Positions 43,791 through 55,899 of a stretch of DNA of 64,000 nucleotides are shown one piece after another (position 1 is the stretch's first letter; each line of letters starts with the position of its first letter). Both the position numbers and the translations under genes were made by a program. Under the pieces are notes generated by a model that did not search any database, was not told where the DNA came from, and saw only the letters and a program-made list of their open reading frames with translations. Source of the stretch: Phytophthora sp. 'mugwort' (Eukaryota; Oomycota; Peronosporomycetes; Peronosporales; Peronosporaceae); the NCBI GenBank assembly GCA_033558025.1, contig JAUCEF010000014.1:2666001-2730000 (forward strand). The letters are read 5' to 3'.

Positions 43791-46461
43791 CATGCGAAGC
43801 CGGCCGATCTGGCGAGACGGATGAGAAGTCGGATCCACGCAGAAGTGATTACGCCACGGGGCGTTCCTGCCACAGTCCGCGAGAGCCGCGATAAAATCTT
43901 GGGGCGGATCCCGTCCCTCTGCGACCGCCTCGCGTCCGGGGAACCATGCTGGGTCTTCAGACTGCAAAGGAATATGCCTGAATACCGGATCTAGCAGCAG
44001 GTCCAGGTTGCAACAGCCCGTCCGGCGAGCTTTCTCGAAGATCGGATCTTGCTGATTCCGGAACTTTGCGCGAGCCTGCGAACTCCGATTTTTGCGTCCA
44101 CGTTAGAAGGACGCGAACCACGGTGTGCGTCGCGCTCATGCTATGGGATCGGGAAGGAGTGCGTAGCTTCCCAGTAGACCTGACGGTTATCCTCCTCATA
44201 GGCCCGGTAGCTCGTGACGAGCGCTGCTACTCGGCGGATCTGGCCGGATCGAAAGTCAGCGGCTCCAGGGCTGGTGTGTCGAGGACTTTCCACGGCTCCT
44301 CTTATACAGAGCCAGGATGTTCGCTTTCATGAGCAGGGTCGAAACGTAACGCGAAATAGTTGCCCCCCCCACGACTGGCCCGCTCAGGGAACATCTACCC
44401 GGCCGAGAGCACCCGGTTGTCGGTCAGGATCCGGGGCGCGAAGGGTGTTGAGGGTGTGCACACTAATCTGGGAAGGATCCCAAGGTGCTACCTCTTCCGC
44501 CATCACGACCCACGGCTGATGGAAGCCGGGGAGAAAACTATCCACAGGACCGAATGGCTGGGAAGCGGGATCCGTGGCGGCTATAACGGCCGGAGAGGTC
44601 GGATTGAGAGTGCCGGCCGCCTGGGTCGCACCTTCCACCTCTTCCTCCAAGTCGGACCTTGGTCGACCATAATGGGTGTAGCTTGATATCCCTCGCCATC
44701 GGAGATCTCCGCGGAAAACTGTGTCGACGGGCTTCGGATCGGGATCGCGCCAGAGCCATTTGGAGTTCGTCGTCGTCAGAGTCGTCGAAGATCGCGCCCG
44801 AGTCGATGAGCCCGGTGTCGGATCTACTACTGCTAGAGCTGGAACCGGGATCGGAGCTAGATCCAGATCCTGTGCCGGGGAACTCGTAGTCTCCATCACT
44901 GACCTCAGCCGCGGCGTCAACAACGAGATTCAAGGAGGATCCTGGTTGGACTGAAGACACCTTTGAGGCCGATCCGGAGGTAGGTTGCGCCATCCACCGC
45001 AGGGGATGAGGAACGAGGCACCTTCTTTGGCGTGCTCGGATCCTCGTGGCGAGGAGAAGCGGGTGGACTCAAGGGCCTTTTGGAAGAAGCCTGGTCACTG
45101 CGAAACACGCAATTATACCGACCGCTACGTGCAACCGACGAGCTCCGCATGGCGGCCGAGGCGATCGACGCTAAGTTGTCGAGAGCGCTATCTCGCTTCA
45201 TGACGGCCCAGTCGTGCTTGCCGAGGAGGCCTTGCTGATCTTGCGGCAAAAGATCATGCTGACAGCGGAGTCGATCTAGATCTGGGCGGACCAGCTGGTA
45301 CGCTTGCTGCATGTTGGAGATCTGCTCAAGGAGATCTCTCTGGGCCTTGAAATATTTCTGCCCCTCTTGCATAGCATTGTCGAGATCCAGGCGCGTCTGA
45401 TCGCGTTCGCTAGTGAGAGAGTCACTTGGGCCGCCGCAGACTCACGCGCGTGATCTCGGTAAGCTTCCCTCAGCGAGCACTTCAGGCGCTCGATCTCTTT
45501 CCGGGCGGCATCTAGGTTGCCCACGGTATGATCGTGAACCTGTGAAGATCCGCACGGCGACGCTCAGCCCTGTCAAGAAAACCCTCTAGGTCGAGGATCC
45601 GCTCACCTCCGACGTGCAGCATGCAGATGTACCGCGGGAATCGATCCGTCGATCCGTTGGTATACTTGGTGCAGTTCTCCCGTAGTCGGTGAACTTCACA
45701 ATCGAGATCACGGATATGCTGCTTCCGCTGCTCGTGGCTACGGTGAAGATCCGCTTGGTCCTTCTGAAGTTGAAAGAGATCCCTAAACGCCGTGTCACGC
45801 TCGGATCTAGAGGTTTGACACTGCTGCTCGAGGTCGGCGGATCGCTGCCTCAGCCCAGTCGTTTCATCCCGCAGATCCTGCATATCCTGCGCAAGGGAAG
45901 GGGCAGCCCTGGGCGGATCGGCTGGCGCGGCACTACCATGGTCGGATAAGCGACGATCCAGACCGAGGGCATAGTCTTGCAGGAGGGTGTACGCCTCCGC
46001 GCTAATATCTTCTAGCAAGGCGTAACGCGCCCGCAGATCGCCGAAACCCTGGACCTCCACGCAGAGACGGTCAGCTTATTGGCGCGTTTCGGCTTCAAGC
46101 GGCGTGACTTGACGAAGTCCACGAACGAGCGCGCAGTCGTCCAGTTGGGCTTGGCCAACGTGTGGAGTTCTTCGTTGTAGCGACGCGCAGCAACCAGATC
46201 CCGCAGGGCTTGCTGATGCTTGGCCAGCAGCTCGTCGTAGGCACCAACGAAGGTGTGGATCGATGTTGCTGCGGCTCGCAGCGGATCCAGATCCAGCACT
46301 ACCGGAGTTGCCGCCACTGAAGGGTCCGACGGCGCATGATCACAGTGCGCACATGGAGGAGGGGCGTCCGGAGACAGACCTTGCCCGGCGAATACGGCAG
46401 CATGAGGGCCTCCGAGGCGAGGAGTGGCGTAAGTATCAGGTGCGTGGTGGGCAGACGACAT
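43790..46461 (-). pseudogene. Gypsy ORF1-like coiled-coil protein, inverted copy, frameshifted
   Basis: Minus strand, start ATG at 46461 (MSSAHHAPDTYATPR). First part has CAHCDHAP and DELLAKHQQALRDLVAARRY; after a frameshift near 46060 comes a long heptad-rich region (LRDETTGLRQRSADLEQQ, LQKDQADLHRSHEQRKQHIR), then ARKEIERLKCSLREAYRDHA (45445-45504), DLLEQISNMQQAYQLVRPDL, a Ser/Pro region KRPLSPPASPRHEDPSTPKK, and an acidic Ser-rich tail (DDSDDDELQMALARSRSEAR). Role unknown: such long coiled-coil frames precede gag in some Phytophthora Gypsy elements (recalled). It follows LTR 3 by about 100 bp, as a first ORF should. Further broken frames run to 43790. Confidence 0.65.
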
Positions 46462-46563
46462 GGTAGAGAGGCTTGATCTGAATGGACGGCGGTGGGTTGA
46501 ATTGTGGATCAAGTGACACAGTATGTTACCGTTGTGCGGTGGCCACAACGTGTCAGTGGCGGT

Positions 46564-47460
46564 TGTGGTATTGCAGATCCGGATAAGATAGAAGCTGACC
46601 GGTAGCCGGAAGATCCATGTCGCCAGCGGCAGCCATAACAGCGCCAAGGTGATGGATCCGGACTATGCGACACGCCAGGTCTGTATATGGTACGGCTCCT
46701 GGATCCGTCCCGTGGGGTAAGGTCTAAGTACTAGATCCGATCGGTTTGGTGCGCACGGGGTTGAAGATCCGTAGCTAACGGGGGGCAGAGTGGAGACGGG
46801 GGGCCAGGAGTAGGTCAGCGATGGGATCCTGGGTTATATGTAGTCCGTAGGATAGTTTTTGGGATGGGATCCGAAGGTAGATAGGCTAAGCTATAAATCA
46901 GAACCGAATTTGCACTGGAAGACAGACTTGACTATAGTATAGGGGATTTCTATTGGCCCCATACATATATCAAGTCTAAACTTTGGCGATCTTCCTACAC
47001 AAGTGGCAGCCACTGGATAGCTTGGCCAGGTCACGCTCGCCCTTTGGTTTCTCAACCCCTCAGCACCCCACTATTTGAGGCGGCAAGCATCATAAAGGAA
47101 CAAGGACAACTCCGATAAGGAGCAAGGATACCTCAAGAAGGAACAACTCCGGATCTCGTATTTCTATTACAGATCCACAAGGTCTACGCAAAAAGCTCAA
47201 GACCAAACCAACATCGGATCTCGTGCGCAGGAACACCCGCGCAGATCCAGCCCCTCTCAAATCCTCATAAGGACGTCCAAGGCCCACCAAGTGCGCATCT
47301 CCTGTCAACGAGAGAGCAGTACCAGCCCGCCGACGGGTACACAAGGTGAACCACTCAGCAATAACACGGCCGTGGGCGTACCCCCTCCGTTAGTCGGTAT
47401 CTGGGCGCAGTGCGTGTGAATTGGGATCCTACTGAATTTCAGCGGATCCACTCCACCACA
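46564..47460 (-). repeat. LTR 3 of the GATC-rich Gypsy family (minus orientation)
   Basis: 897 bp, TGTGGTGGAGTGG at 47460 reading down to AATACCACA at 46564 on the minus strand. It is more diverged from LTRs 1 and 2 than they are from each other, so they do not come from the same insertion. It is the 5' LTR of the inverted copy, since the first ORF follows it. Flanking GTCAC at 47461 has no match at LTR 1. Confidence 0.85.
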
Positions 47461-49126
47461 GTCACACCGGTATACAGTATACCAGTGATGCTTTGCCGAA
47501 AGCAATCTATCAATGCATTTGTATCAGAGCTCGGCACCCTTGGTTGTGCACCCTACCTATCCATTCGGTACCCCTGTGCCTCATGGGTGGGTGTGGGTAC
47601 CCTAATTGGTTTTGATAACTTTCATATTGGTTGGTTAAAGTGACGTAACCCTCGGCGTTTCATGATTGTTTAATAAATTGCTGCAGGGCGGTATTTTTTA
47701 ACGTTAAATGTGATCAAACGGTGGTGCTGGCATACTTGAATGCCGGTATTGTGGCGTTCTAGTCAAACGTGCATGGCCGGCAATAATTACCCAACCCATA
47801 CTAGACCATAAGAAAAACGCGTACGGTAGGTTTTGGCGGGCACTGTAGCGAGACTCCCACAAAGTGGCCTCAACCACGCCCTTCTTCGTATCTCTGGCCT
47901 GCTAACGACGCTAGCTAGCGTAAATTTTTCTGCTGAACATCCGACGTATTAAGCGTAAAGCAACGGAGGCAGTCATGACACATGTTTAATGTCACAAGAA
48001 CTGTAACGGGGTTACATGAAGAGTGCCAGGTCACTTTTCAGAATGGTGTACCCAAGTACAGATTGGGACAGAAAGAGGTGACGCGCTAGGTTTTTCTATT
48101 GTATGGTGCGGACACACAATAGTGACATCTGTAGCCAACCCCGATATTAAACCAATCAGAACTCGAAGACTAAATTTAAGTATGCATACCAAAAATAACT
48201 TTGGCATTGATAAAATATCGCTCTATTAATATGGCTCAACATGTTTGCGACCTCTTTTTTTATACAGCTGACGAGGGTTCAATTCCCACGAATGCAAAGT
48301 TAATCGCGCGAAAAGGGTGACCTTTGTGCCGGGGTTCCAAGTCAGTAGGTGCAACTGCTGGCGTCCCCTGCCCTATCTGGTGAGTATATTACAGTCTTGC
48401 TTTCTGGCCTTCTTAACACTGCTCTCACTAACTACATCCCACGTTTTGACGACGCCGTCCACAAGCCGTTTGCTCTTCTCAGGGGCCGATAGCCTTTGTA
48501 GTTTCAGCACTCTGTCCTCCCCGGCGTCCCCCCATTTCACCTCTAATTATGACTGGACTGGGAGCCCTGTACCTCCTGCGACCTCATTGGCTAGAATTTT
48601 TGTATTGCACGGCCAACAAAACAAAAAAAGCAAGGTGCTATTGTTTTGCATCCGTCGTATCTTTCTGTCCAAATCTGTACCCTTAGTGATGTAGACAACA
48701 ACACTACAATGTCACGGATGGGTACCACAGATATGGTACAAAGACCTCAGAACTACCCGATAGAATAACATCTAGAATTCTTTACAGGTGACTTACAATT
48801 AGTATGTAGACGCATTAAAGAAGATCACCTATAACTATATAATTAATCTTATATCTACCTTTTTTTGCAACAGTCCCCCAGACGAGGGCTTGTGAACTGC
48901 CGATCACTGAGAGTTTTGTATACTCTTCGGAAGTCACACTTCCTGTGCGCCAGGTGTTTTGTGCCCCATCACAAGAACACTGATTGAAATGGATGTATAT
49001 GAAGCTTAGAGGCGTCTGGTTCCACATTATCCCTGTCTACATATGAGCCTTCGAGAAAGTTCAGAGAGAAGCCTATGATATAACCGGTAGAATTCATTCT
49101 CCCTTTGTGTGCTCAAGTGAACCTTG
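47461..49126. other. no gene identified
   Basis: Mixed-composition DNA with short frames only, for example 48317-48694 (+, 125 aa, Ser/Leu-rich), which I do not recognise. GTATCAGAGC at 47521 resembles a Copia primer-binding site but no gag follows. Probably old intergenic or repeat DNA. Confidence 0.35.
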
Positions 49127-51300
49127 GAACACTTCGATCGATCAAAGTCCTGCGTCCCCGTAGACAATTCTGGAAGATATGCCGACGAAGCATGCTTCTG
49201 CGGATGTGGAGATAAAAACATTTGTGAGAACCATCGCAGACCAGAAGGTAAAGCACAAGCTAGCGGTGTTTTGCCCATATTTTTTATATATATATGTGGA
49301 GTCGAGGGTGAAGAGCATGGACGAAGCTTTAGAGTCGACTTTCAAGATTTCAAGACAATGATGGGCTACGACGACACGGCTGAGTCGACAAACGCATTTT
49401 TCGTGGTGAATCGGTAGATGTTGCACTCGAGCGATCTCCAGCTCTTCGATTAAAACAATGCAAGAACAAGTCGCCGCTAATGGGATGCCTGTTGCGGGAA
49501 GCAAGCCAGCCTGGCCACCTTGACTCAGCGGCACTGTCCGGCAGGGACACGTGGTGAACTCTATGACGAATTCGACTCAAGAAGACCAGAACATGACGGT
49601 GGGCTAGTATACTGACCAGCTCGAGCTGATTTTGCGGAGATTCATATGATCATCGATATTGATGCCGGTGGTATACCTAAACAAGAGCGGCGGAAGCTTT
49701 ACTCAAAGGAAATACCAATCGTGTGGCAGAAAGCGGTGCGGGCAAAAAAAAGAAACAACCGAGTATGGTAGAGGAATTATACGCGGTTTATCAACACCTC
49801 GAGGCTGCGGTCAAGCTGGACGCTGAGGTCAAGTCGGAAGGAAAGTCTGACAATGGCAAAGGGAAGGAGCTGGGAAAGAGAAGAGTAAATTTTAGAAACA
49901 CAAAGGCTACGCCTTGGGGGACCGCGTGGAAGAACATTCGGTGGAAAAGCAGAAAGTCGAATGCGACTACGGAAAGATCCACAACCCGAAAGACGGTAAC
50001 ACACACCTAAGTGAAGATTGTTTTAAAAACCCTGAGAGCAAATTCTTCCGACCAAACACTGTGATAGGAAATAGGTCCGGTTGCAAGAGAAGTGTGTCTG
50101 CTGCAATTAAAGTTGAGCCACTACTCTACTGCGGCGACAGCGTGCGTCTTTAAGCAATACGATGATGCAGAACCAACCGCGCGGTTATTCTATCAAGACT
50201 ACAACAGTGATCGGGAACGGGCCGCCGCAGATAACGACTCTAGCAAGTCAGGTTGGCAAATAGAAGTGCTGCTGCGCCATCTTTGCGCAAGAAGACGTTT
50301 ACAGCGTCGTTGAACACAGGCAGCTCGGCATTTAAAAATTGTAAAGAAAGCTGTCCCATGGATTAATGTGAGTGACGAAGAGAAAATGCACTATAGGACA
50401 GCAAATAGATACCTTTTGCTCACGTATTTTACGAGATTCGGAGTGTTGCTTCTCAAGCAGCTACACGTCTGGTAAATTGTAAAATGTAAAACTGCTGGAA
50501 TCACCATTTGCTCGCGTTGTACTTATCTGATATTCACCTTCTAAACCCATGCAATTTGAAGTATGCAATGCTGCAGTTATATCTGCATATGCGGTTACGT
50601 ACCATTACACTATTTGGAGCCGAGTTGCGTTCCTTCCAGGAACTTACGATGTATTTCACGCATTGGATCGCACGGCTATGAATCACCTAAACGCTAGGGG
50701 GTAGTTATGATCTGAAAAAAAGCGTAAATTACATGAGCAAAAAGTCTCTAATAGTACCTTTATTGACTTTACTATTTACCCAAAGATCAGTGGCGCTGGA
50801 AATTTCATTGCCGGATTTCACAACAAGCCGTACCTGCACAGACGTTCGAGATTTCCGAACGATTCGTTTATACAGTAATTCGGGAAATGACTTTCTCAAG
50901 CAACAGCAGCTCGTGCTCAACTACGCCAAGAAGGCGATGACCTGGAACGTCATAGAGCGAAAAATGAAAACTTATTCGCGGCCTAAGCGACATACTTTCG
51001 TAGCGGCAGAAGATGATGATGCTTGACTGGTGCGAACTCTTGAGGTGCATGGGAAAGAAGACGAGTTAGAATAATTGATCCCAACGGAAAACCTTACGAG
51101 TGAACGACGTGATAGACTGACCGGATTGCTGAATGAGTTTCGCGTCGTCATGGTGGGAAGAATCGAGACGATGGAGATGACGACTTACAAGTTGCCAGTG
51201 CGAAGTGCGATGCCAACCCACGCTCAGCTACAGGTTTCAAATCCACATTGCTACCAGGAAGTCGCGTACAAAGAAATTGACCGACTTGTGTATCTTGGCG
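49127..51300 (+). pseudogene. decayed plus-strand Gypsy (gag to start of RT)
   Basis: Capsid-like piece IKTFVRTIADQKVKHKLAVF (49209-49268) and MDEALESTFKISRQ; Lys-rich segment (GKKKKQPSMVEELYAVYQHL, 49735-49794); a knuckle-like HLSEDCFKNPES; and the RT entry region ERRDRLTGLLNEF, MEMTTYKLPVRSAM, YKEIDRLVYLGEL (51093-51305). There is no RT catalytic core: at about 51300 the sequence switches to the end of a minus-strand integrase. Roughly 50330-50730 holds nothing readable. It is heavily decayed, so the family assignment is moderate. Confidence 0.5.
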
Positions 51301-52363
51301 AATTAGCGCTATTTAAAGATAAGTTCTTCGTGTCGAGCAACACTAAATCTCCCTCTTTGAAGATGACTTCTTGGCGTTTGAGATCGTAGCACTCCTTCTG
51401 TTTGACTTGAGCTTGTTCGAGATTGTGGAGAGATTCTTCTACGATCTTTTGCCTTTCTTTTTCAAAGTTTCTCGCGAACTCTGCAATCGCTACATCTTGC
51501 TCCGACTGAAGTAGGCCTCTCATCTCTTCAGCGACTAGGTTTGACCCCTTAAGCCATGTGTCAACCTCAAATGGAATAAGTCTTGCCGATGCGTTGACGA
51601 GAGTTGAGTGGGCATGCTCTACAGTTCCAAGATACTTCACCCAATCATCGTCATGATACGATACCATGCATCTCAGATCATCTTCAAGTACTAAATTTTG
51701 ACGTTCTGTCTGGTCATCAGCTTGAGCTCTGTGAGCTGTGGTCATACTTAGCTTGACACCCATCAGCTTCATAGGTGACTTCCAGAAATCTGAAACGAAT
51801 TTCGAGTCACGGTCGCTGATAATTACTTTCGACACACCATGGTGTCGGATAACAGCATCAAAGAAAACTTTGGCTGTGTCCTGGGCATCTGCCGGGGTGT
51901 AGGTAGGTGTATATTTCGCGCGTTTCGACAGTTTGACGATTGCAACTAAGATAGTATCAAATCCTTCCGACACCGGCAATCCAATGATGAAGTCCATCGA
52001 AACAACTTCCCAGCATTCCAAAGGAATTAATATTGGCATCAGAAGACCTTTCTTCTTCTGACTGCTGGACTTCCATCTCGCGCAGGTCTGGAAGATACGA
52101 ATATACTCCCGAACGTCACGATCCATAGTTGGCCACCAATACCATTGCGACAGCTTAAGGTAGGTACGACGGCTACCCGGATGCTCTGACGTGCTGCCAT
52201 CATGGAACTCTATGATGGCATTCGTACGTAGACCTTTGCGCTTCGGAACACACAAACGGTATACAGTATCTCTTTGTATTCTTAAGAGTAAACCGTTGTG
52301 TTTCACAAACTTTTCCATTTGGGTACCCCGCGTCCATTGTTGCTTAAAACCTTGGTCCGACAC
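51251..52363 (-). pseudogene. Gypsy-3 integrase
   Basis: Long open minus-strand frame (370 aa). The zinc region has EFHDGSTSEHPGSRRTYLKL but the first Cys of the Cys pair is Phe (FQTCARWKSS). Catalytic core: MDFIIGLPVSEGFDTILVAI (first Asp), KVIISDRDSKFVSDFW (second Asp), and DDQTERQN (Glu), so the DDE triad is kept. C-terminal piece KEGDLVLLDTKNLSL runs into foreign sequence at about 51300. It is the best preserved part of this element, but the lost Cys and truncated tail make function doubtful. Confidence 0.85.
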
Positions 52364-52372
52364 GTATCCGAG

Positions 52373-52991
52373 TTAAAACTCTTCCTTCTGGTCAGCGGAC
52401 AAGTGCGGACCCACATAATGGAAATCGACGCTGTTGACTTGCTCTTGGGGTACGCCAATCGGACGGCTCTCCCCCCGTAAGTCGACATCGTCGAGAATGA
52501 GGTGGGTGGCATCTACCGGCATGTGACGTAACACCGCTGATTGAATCATCTGCTTCTGCGTACACACTCCGTGTTGGTTATCACAATCTTGAACAGTATA
52601 AGTAAGATCGGGTAACGGAGTCCGCATCTGCCATCGGAGGTCGCGATAACGCGTCGGCGGCCACATTAGCTTTGCCACGCACCTGATGTAACGTAATCGT
52701 AAAGTTGGAGAAATGCGTTAAGAAGAGAGCCATTTTTGGCGACACGCGAGGATGATGCAACATCCGTGAACACGCCGAACTATCCGTGTATACATCAACG
52801 GATGTCCATGTAAGTAATGTCTCCTCCTTCTCGTGCGTTGGCCATCCACGTTCATGCTCATTTAACTTCTTCGAAAAGAATGCGATGGGATGGTCAACAC
52901 CATCATAGTTCTGGGACAGAACTCCGTCCATGCAGTACCAAGATGCATCGGTAGTCACGATGAACGGTCGTGTAAAATCCGGCAACTTCAA
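52373..52991 (-). pseudogene. Gypsy-3 RNase H and RNase H-integrase linker
   Basis: TTDASWYCMDGVLSQNYDGV (52904-52955 region), HPIAFFSKKLNEHE, VYTDSSACSRMLHHPRVSP and VRGKANVAADALSRPP are typical RT-linked RNase H motifs. The following linker (TYTVQDCDNQHGVC, MPVDATHLILDDVDLRGES) leads into the integrase after a stop. A second, diverged copy of this linker sits at 53342-53510 where the RT core should be. Confidence 0.8.
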
Positions 52992-53149
52992 CGTTGGCGC
53001 TTGTTGAAGTGCGAGTTTGAGCGCGAGGAAAGCGTTTTCGTGCTCGTCTTTCCAGGACCACGATGTCTGTGCTTGAGTAGTGCTCTTAGAGAACGTGCAA
53101 TCTTCGCGAAATCACAGAGGGACCTGCGATAGTATCCTGCTATCCCAAG

Positions 53150-53635
53150 AAAGCTTAATGGCGACTCCCTTGATGTAGGAGCGGGATATTAGCGATTGCC
53201 TTCGTCTTGCGAGGATCTACCTTTAATCCATCTTTCGACAATACGTTACCCAGAAACGCTACTTCCGATTGTCCAAATGAACACTTGGACAGGCGAGCAT
53301 AAAGTTTTTTTCGGCGCAGTAGTTTACAAATCTTGCGTAGATGCGTAGTCCAAATCGTCGAGAATGAGGTGGGAGGCTTCGATCGACATATGACGTACTA
53401 CCGATGGTTGGATCATATGCTCCTGCATATACACTACGCGCTGGTTACAGGCGTCATCACAATCGTAAACAGCGTAACTAACGTCAGGTAATGGAGCTAG
53501 ATTAGCGCCTCGTGTCGGCTCTAGCTCGAAGTTATCCTCTCGCGACGGTGGGAGGTTATCCGGTAATTTATCCGGGAACACATCCACAAATTCATCAAGC
53601 AAAGCCTTGCGGATACGTTCAGGAATCGATTTCAA
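53150..53635 (-). pseudogene. Gypsy-3 RT remnant with misplaced linker copy
   Basis: Starts with ERIRKALLDEFVDVFPDKLP and NLPPSREDNFELEP, the entry to Gypsy RT. Then, instead of the palm domain, comes YAVYDCDDACNQRVVYMQ and MSIEASHLILDDLDYA, homologous to the RNase H-integrase linker. Then the RT thumb: KICKLLRRKKLYARLSKCSF and FLGNVLSKDGLKVDPRKTKA (about 53205-53340). The catalytic palm with YxDD is absent. Confidence 0.75.
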
Positions 53636-53654
53636 CTCCTCGCTCTCAGTGATG

Positions 53655-54168
53655 TTAACATGAAAGCCTTAAACGTAGTCTCCACATTTCTTGTGATGGA
53701 TGATGTGGGTCCATCGACTTCCGCGAAGTGAAAATTCTCCGGAATTTCGACATCTCCTGTTGCCAATCCACTATCGGATTATGCTGGACGAACCAGGGCT
53801 TACCTAATATCACCTCGTGTGATTCTGGTAACGGACATTCTACAAGCTCCATGGGCGAACGTAGCCGTCCATATCAACCGCAGCTGAACATGCTAGCCTT
53901 TATGTCTAGCACTCACTGTTCCATCTAAGCGTGTTGCTTGTAACTTCCGCGAAGCCAGCACAGTGGTTGCGATACCGGGCTTGATCACGTTCCTACTGGC
54001 ACCAGCATCCAGTAGAATTCGGACTTCCTTTCCGTTGATTCTTCCCTTCCGCATGAATAGGTTCGAGCTTGTACCAAGCTGCGCTGCAGTAACCTTTTGG
54101 ATATCTGATGCACTTGTTGGTTGCGATCCATGCCATATCAACTGCTCCTCTGAATGTGATTCGCACAT
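53655..54168 (-). pseudogene. Gypsy-3 aspartyl protease
   Basis: NLFMRKGRINGKEVRILLDA followed by GASRNVIKPG: the active-site D-S/T-G is D-A-G here, a loss of the catalytic triad. Downstream in another frame CPLPESHEVILGKPWFVQHN (from about 53830) is the usual end of this protease. A stop and frameshift lie between the two parts. Confidence 0.8.
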
Positions 54169-54464
54169 ATCAGGTACTCCACTGGTAGCGATTCGCGCAT
54201 ACCAGTTTCTTCCGCCATGACAGATGTAGTTTCTTCAGCGTCAGTACTTACGGACTGTATGGTCTTTCCTTGCGTCGCCAATTGCTCTTGGATGTTCGCT
54301 ACACTCACCGTCAAGTGCTCCCCATGCCAACCGTTTCCGTGGTTTCATTAGGGTTGCCATCATTATAATTGGCCATGCATACTTGCCTGCCCACCACCGC
54401 GTCGTTGATTCGAGTGGTTATACCCCGATGGGTGTCTTCTGGCTTTCTGCTTCAATCGAATATG

Positions 54465-55112
54465 ACATTGGTTAGCCCTATGAGCAGCGCTTCCACACCT
54501 GAAACACAGGTTACGGCGTATGCACTCGCCTCATGATGGTACATGCACGCTATCAATTCCATTGGCTCTGCTGCATCACCATCGTTCGTGTGTTTTCGTT
54601 CGTAAGCTCAGTACTTACAACACTCTTTGTTTCCATCCGAACGTCCATGGTGAGGATGAGATCGATCGTAGTCTAACGCTGTTGTTACAACTTTTGCAAG
54701 CGTCTCGCAGCGTCGGTATTGAACCTCTTCACGTACACTGGACGATTGTCCACGCAAAAAGTAACTGATTTTGTCCAGTTCCTCCATCTTTGTGACTTGT
54801 GTCACTAAGTCGCGAAAGTTGTTGACATAGTCAGGCAAGTCCTTGCAACTACGCCCTTTCGTCGTTTGTCTGTTCTCGCAGGCGCTCCTGCAGGTCCTTG
54901 GGTACGCATTCGGCTTCCAACTTTATAAAGAAGTCGTCGACACTCGCCAACGTGTCCATTTCAGCCATGTACCAGTGTGCAGCACCATGCTTCAGCGTTC
55001 CGGCAATCACGGCCAACATCCTTTTCTTCTGGGCTGCCTCCTTGTATGCGATACTCTTCGCTTAAAAGTACTGGTCAATCTGCTGTTTGTATAAAGCAAA
55101 TGACGCATCAGG
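54465..55112 (-). pseudogene. Gypsy-3 gag, main part with zinc knuckle
   Basis: Just inside the nested insert it reads PDASFALYKQQIDQYF then a stop; further on AYKEAAQKKRMLAVIAGTLK, HWYMAEMDTLASVDDFFIKL, YVNNFRDLVTQVTKMEELDK (54770-54829) and VREEVQYRRCETLAKVVTTA. A perfect CX2CX4HX4C knuckle CFRCGSAAHRANQC is encoded by 54465-54506. Gag packages element RNA. Several stops are present. Confidence 0.8.
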
Positions 55113-55115
55113 GTG

Positions 55116-55899
55116 CGTGGTATTGCAGCACACAAATTCGTCAGATGTGGCTACCTAGACAAGAATCACAACAATAGCCGAGCTAGTCGGTCTTTGTTGG
55201 CTTGCGTGGGTTGCCCCTAGCGGTTCGGCCTTCCGGGACAATGGTGTCTCGCTTCCGCCGAGACCAAGTGCCCCAAACCAGTCGATACACAGAGGTCAGC
55301 TGAACTGACTGCCGCTGGCTTAGATATCTCGTGTCCTCCGCTAAAGAGAGGACGACGGCGCGTTAGCGCTTTGACGGTCACCGAGAGAAGAGGCTTCTCG
55401 GCTAGAAATGTCGGGCTGTAGGGCTTACCGGCCCGCCGAGTTCGGCAGGACTTGCTCCTTCGCGCTTGGCGAGACACGCCCTTCCTCGGGGCGACCTAGT
55501 TCTCTTGGCGCTACCAGTCAACACTCTACAAGGTATGCCTCTCGGGTGCCAACGGTAACCATAACAAATCCAGCCCGTGCAGGGACTTACCGGATAGTGT
55601 ACACTTGTCTTGGACTTGAAAAGAGTTACTCTGTTATTTATCTCCCGGGAGCCCCTAAGGGGCTCCTCTTATTGTTAACTATGTTCCTATACAAATATCA
55701 AGTGAATGAAGTGCGCTCGGATCCCGACCGACCCTTCGCGAAGACCCCATGTAGCCACCCGAACTCAGCGGCCGGCTGAGTTCATCCAATCGAATAGCCG
55801 AGTTACCAGCTGACTTCGTACTCAGCGGATAGTACCATGGCTGACTAACTGCTTAACTGCGATATGTGAACCATCTCATCTGTTGTTCACCATACCACG
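55116..55899 (-). repeat. Gypsy-4 3' LTR
   Basis: 784 bp, termini CGTGGT and ACCACG on the plus strand where the other LTR has TGTGGT and ACCACA. Contains a perfect hairpin GGAGCCCC-TAA-GGGGCTCC at 55648-55666. Confidence 0.88.

Noticed and set aside
47517..47531. GTATCAGAGC, similar to a Copia primer-binding site
   Set aside because: It lacks the TGG start, no LTR end fits before it and no gag follows.
48267..48298. tRNA-like T-arm GGTTCAATTCC
   Set aside because: No matching acceptor, D-arm or anticodon arm within about 75 bases upstream, and the stem has a mismatch.
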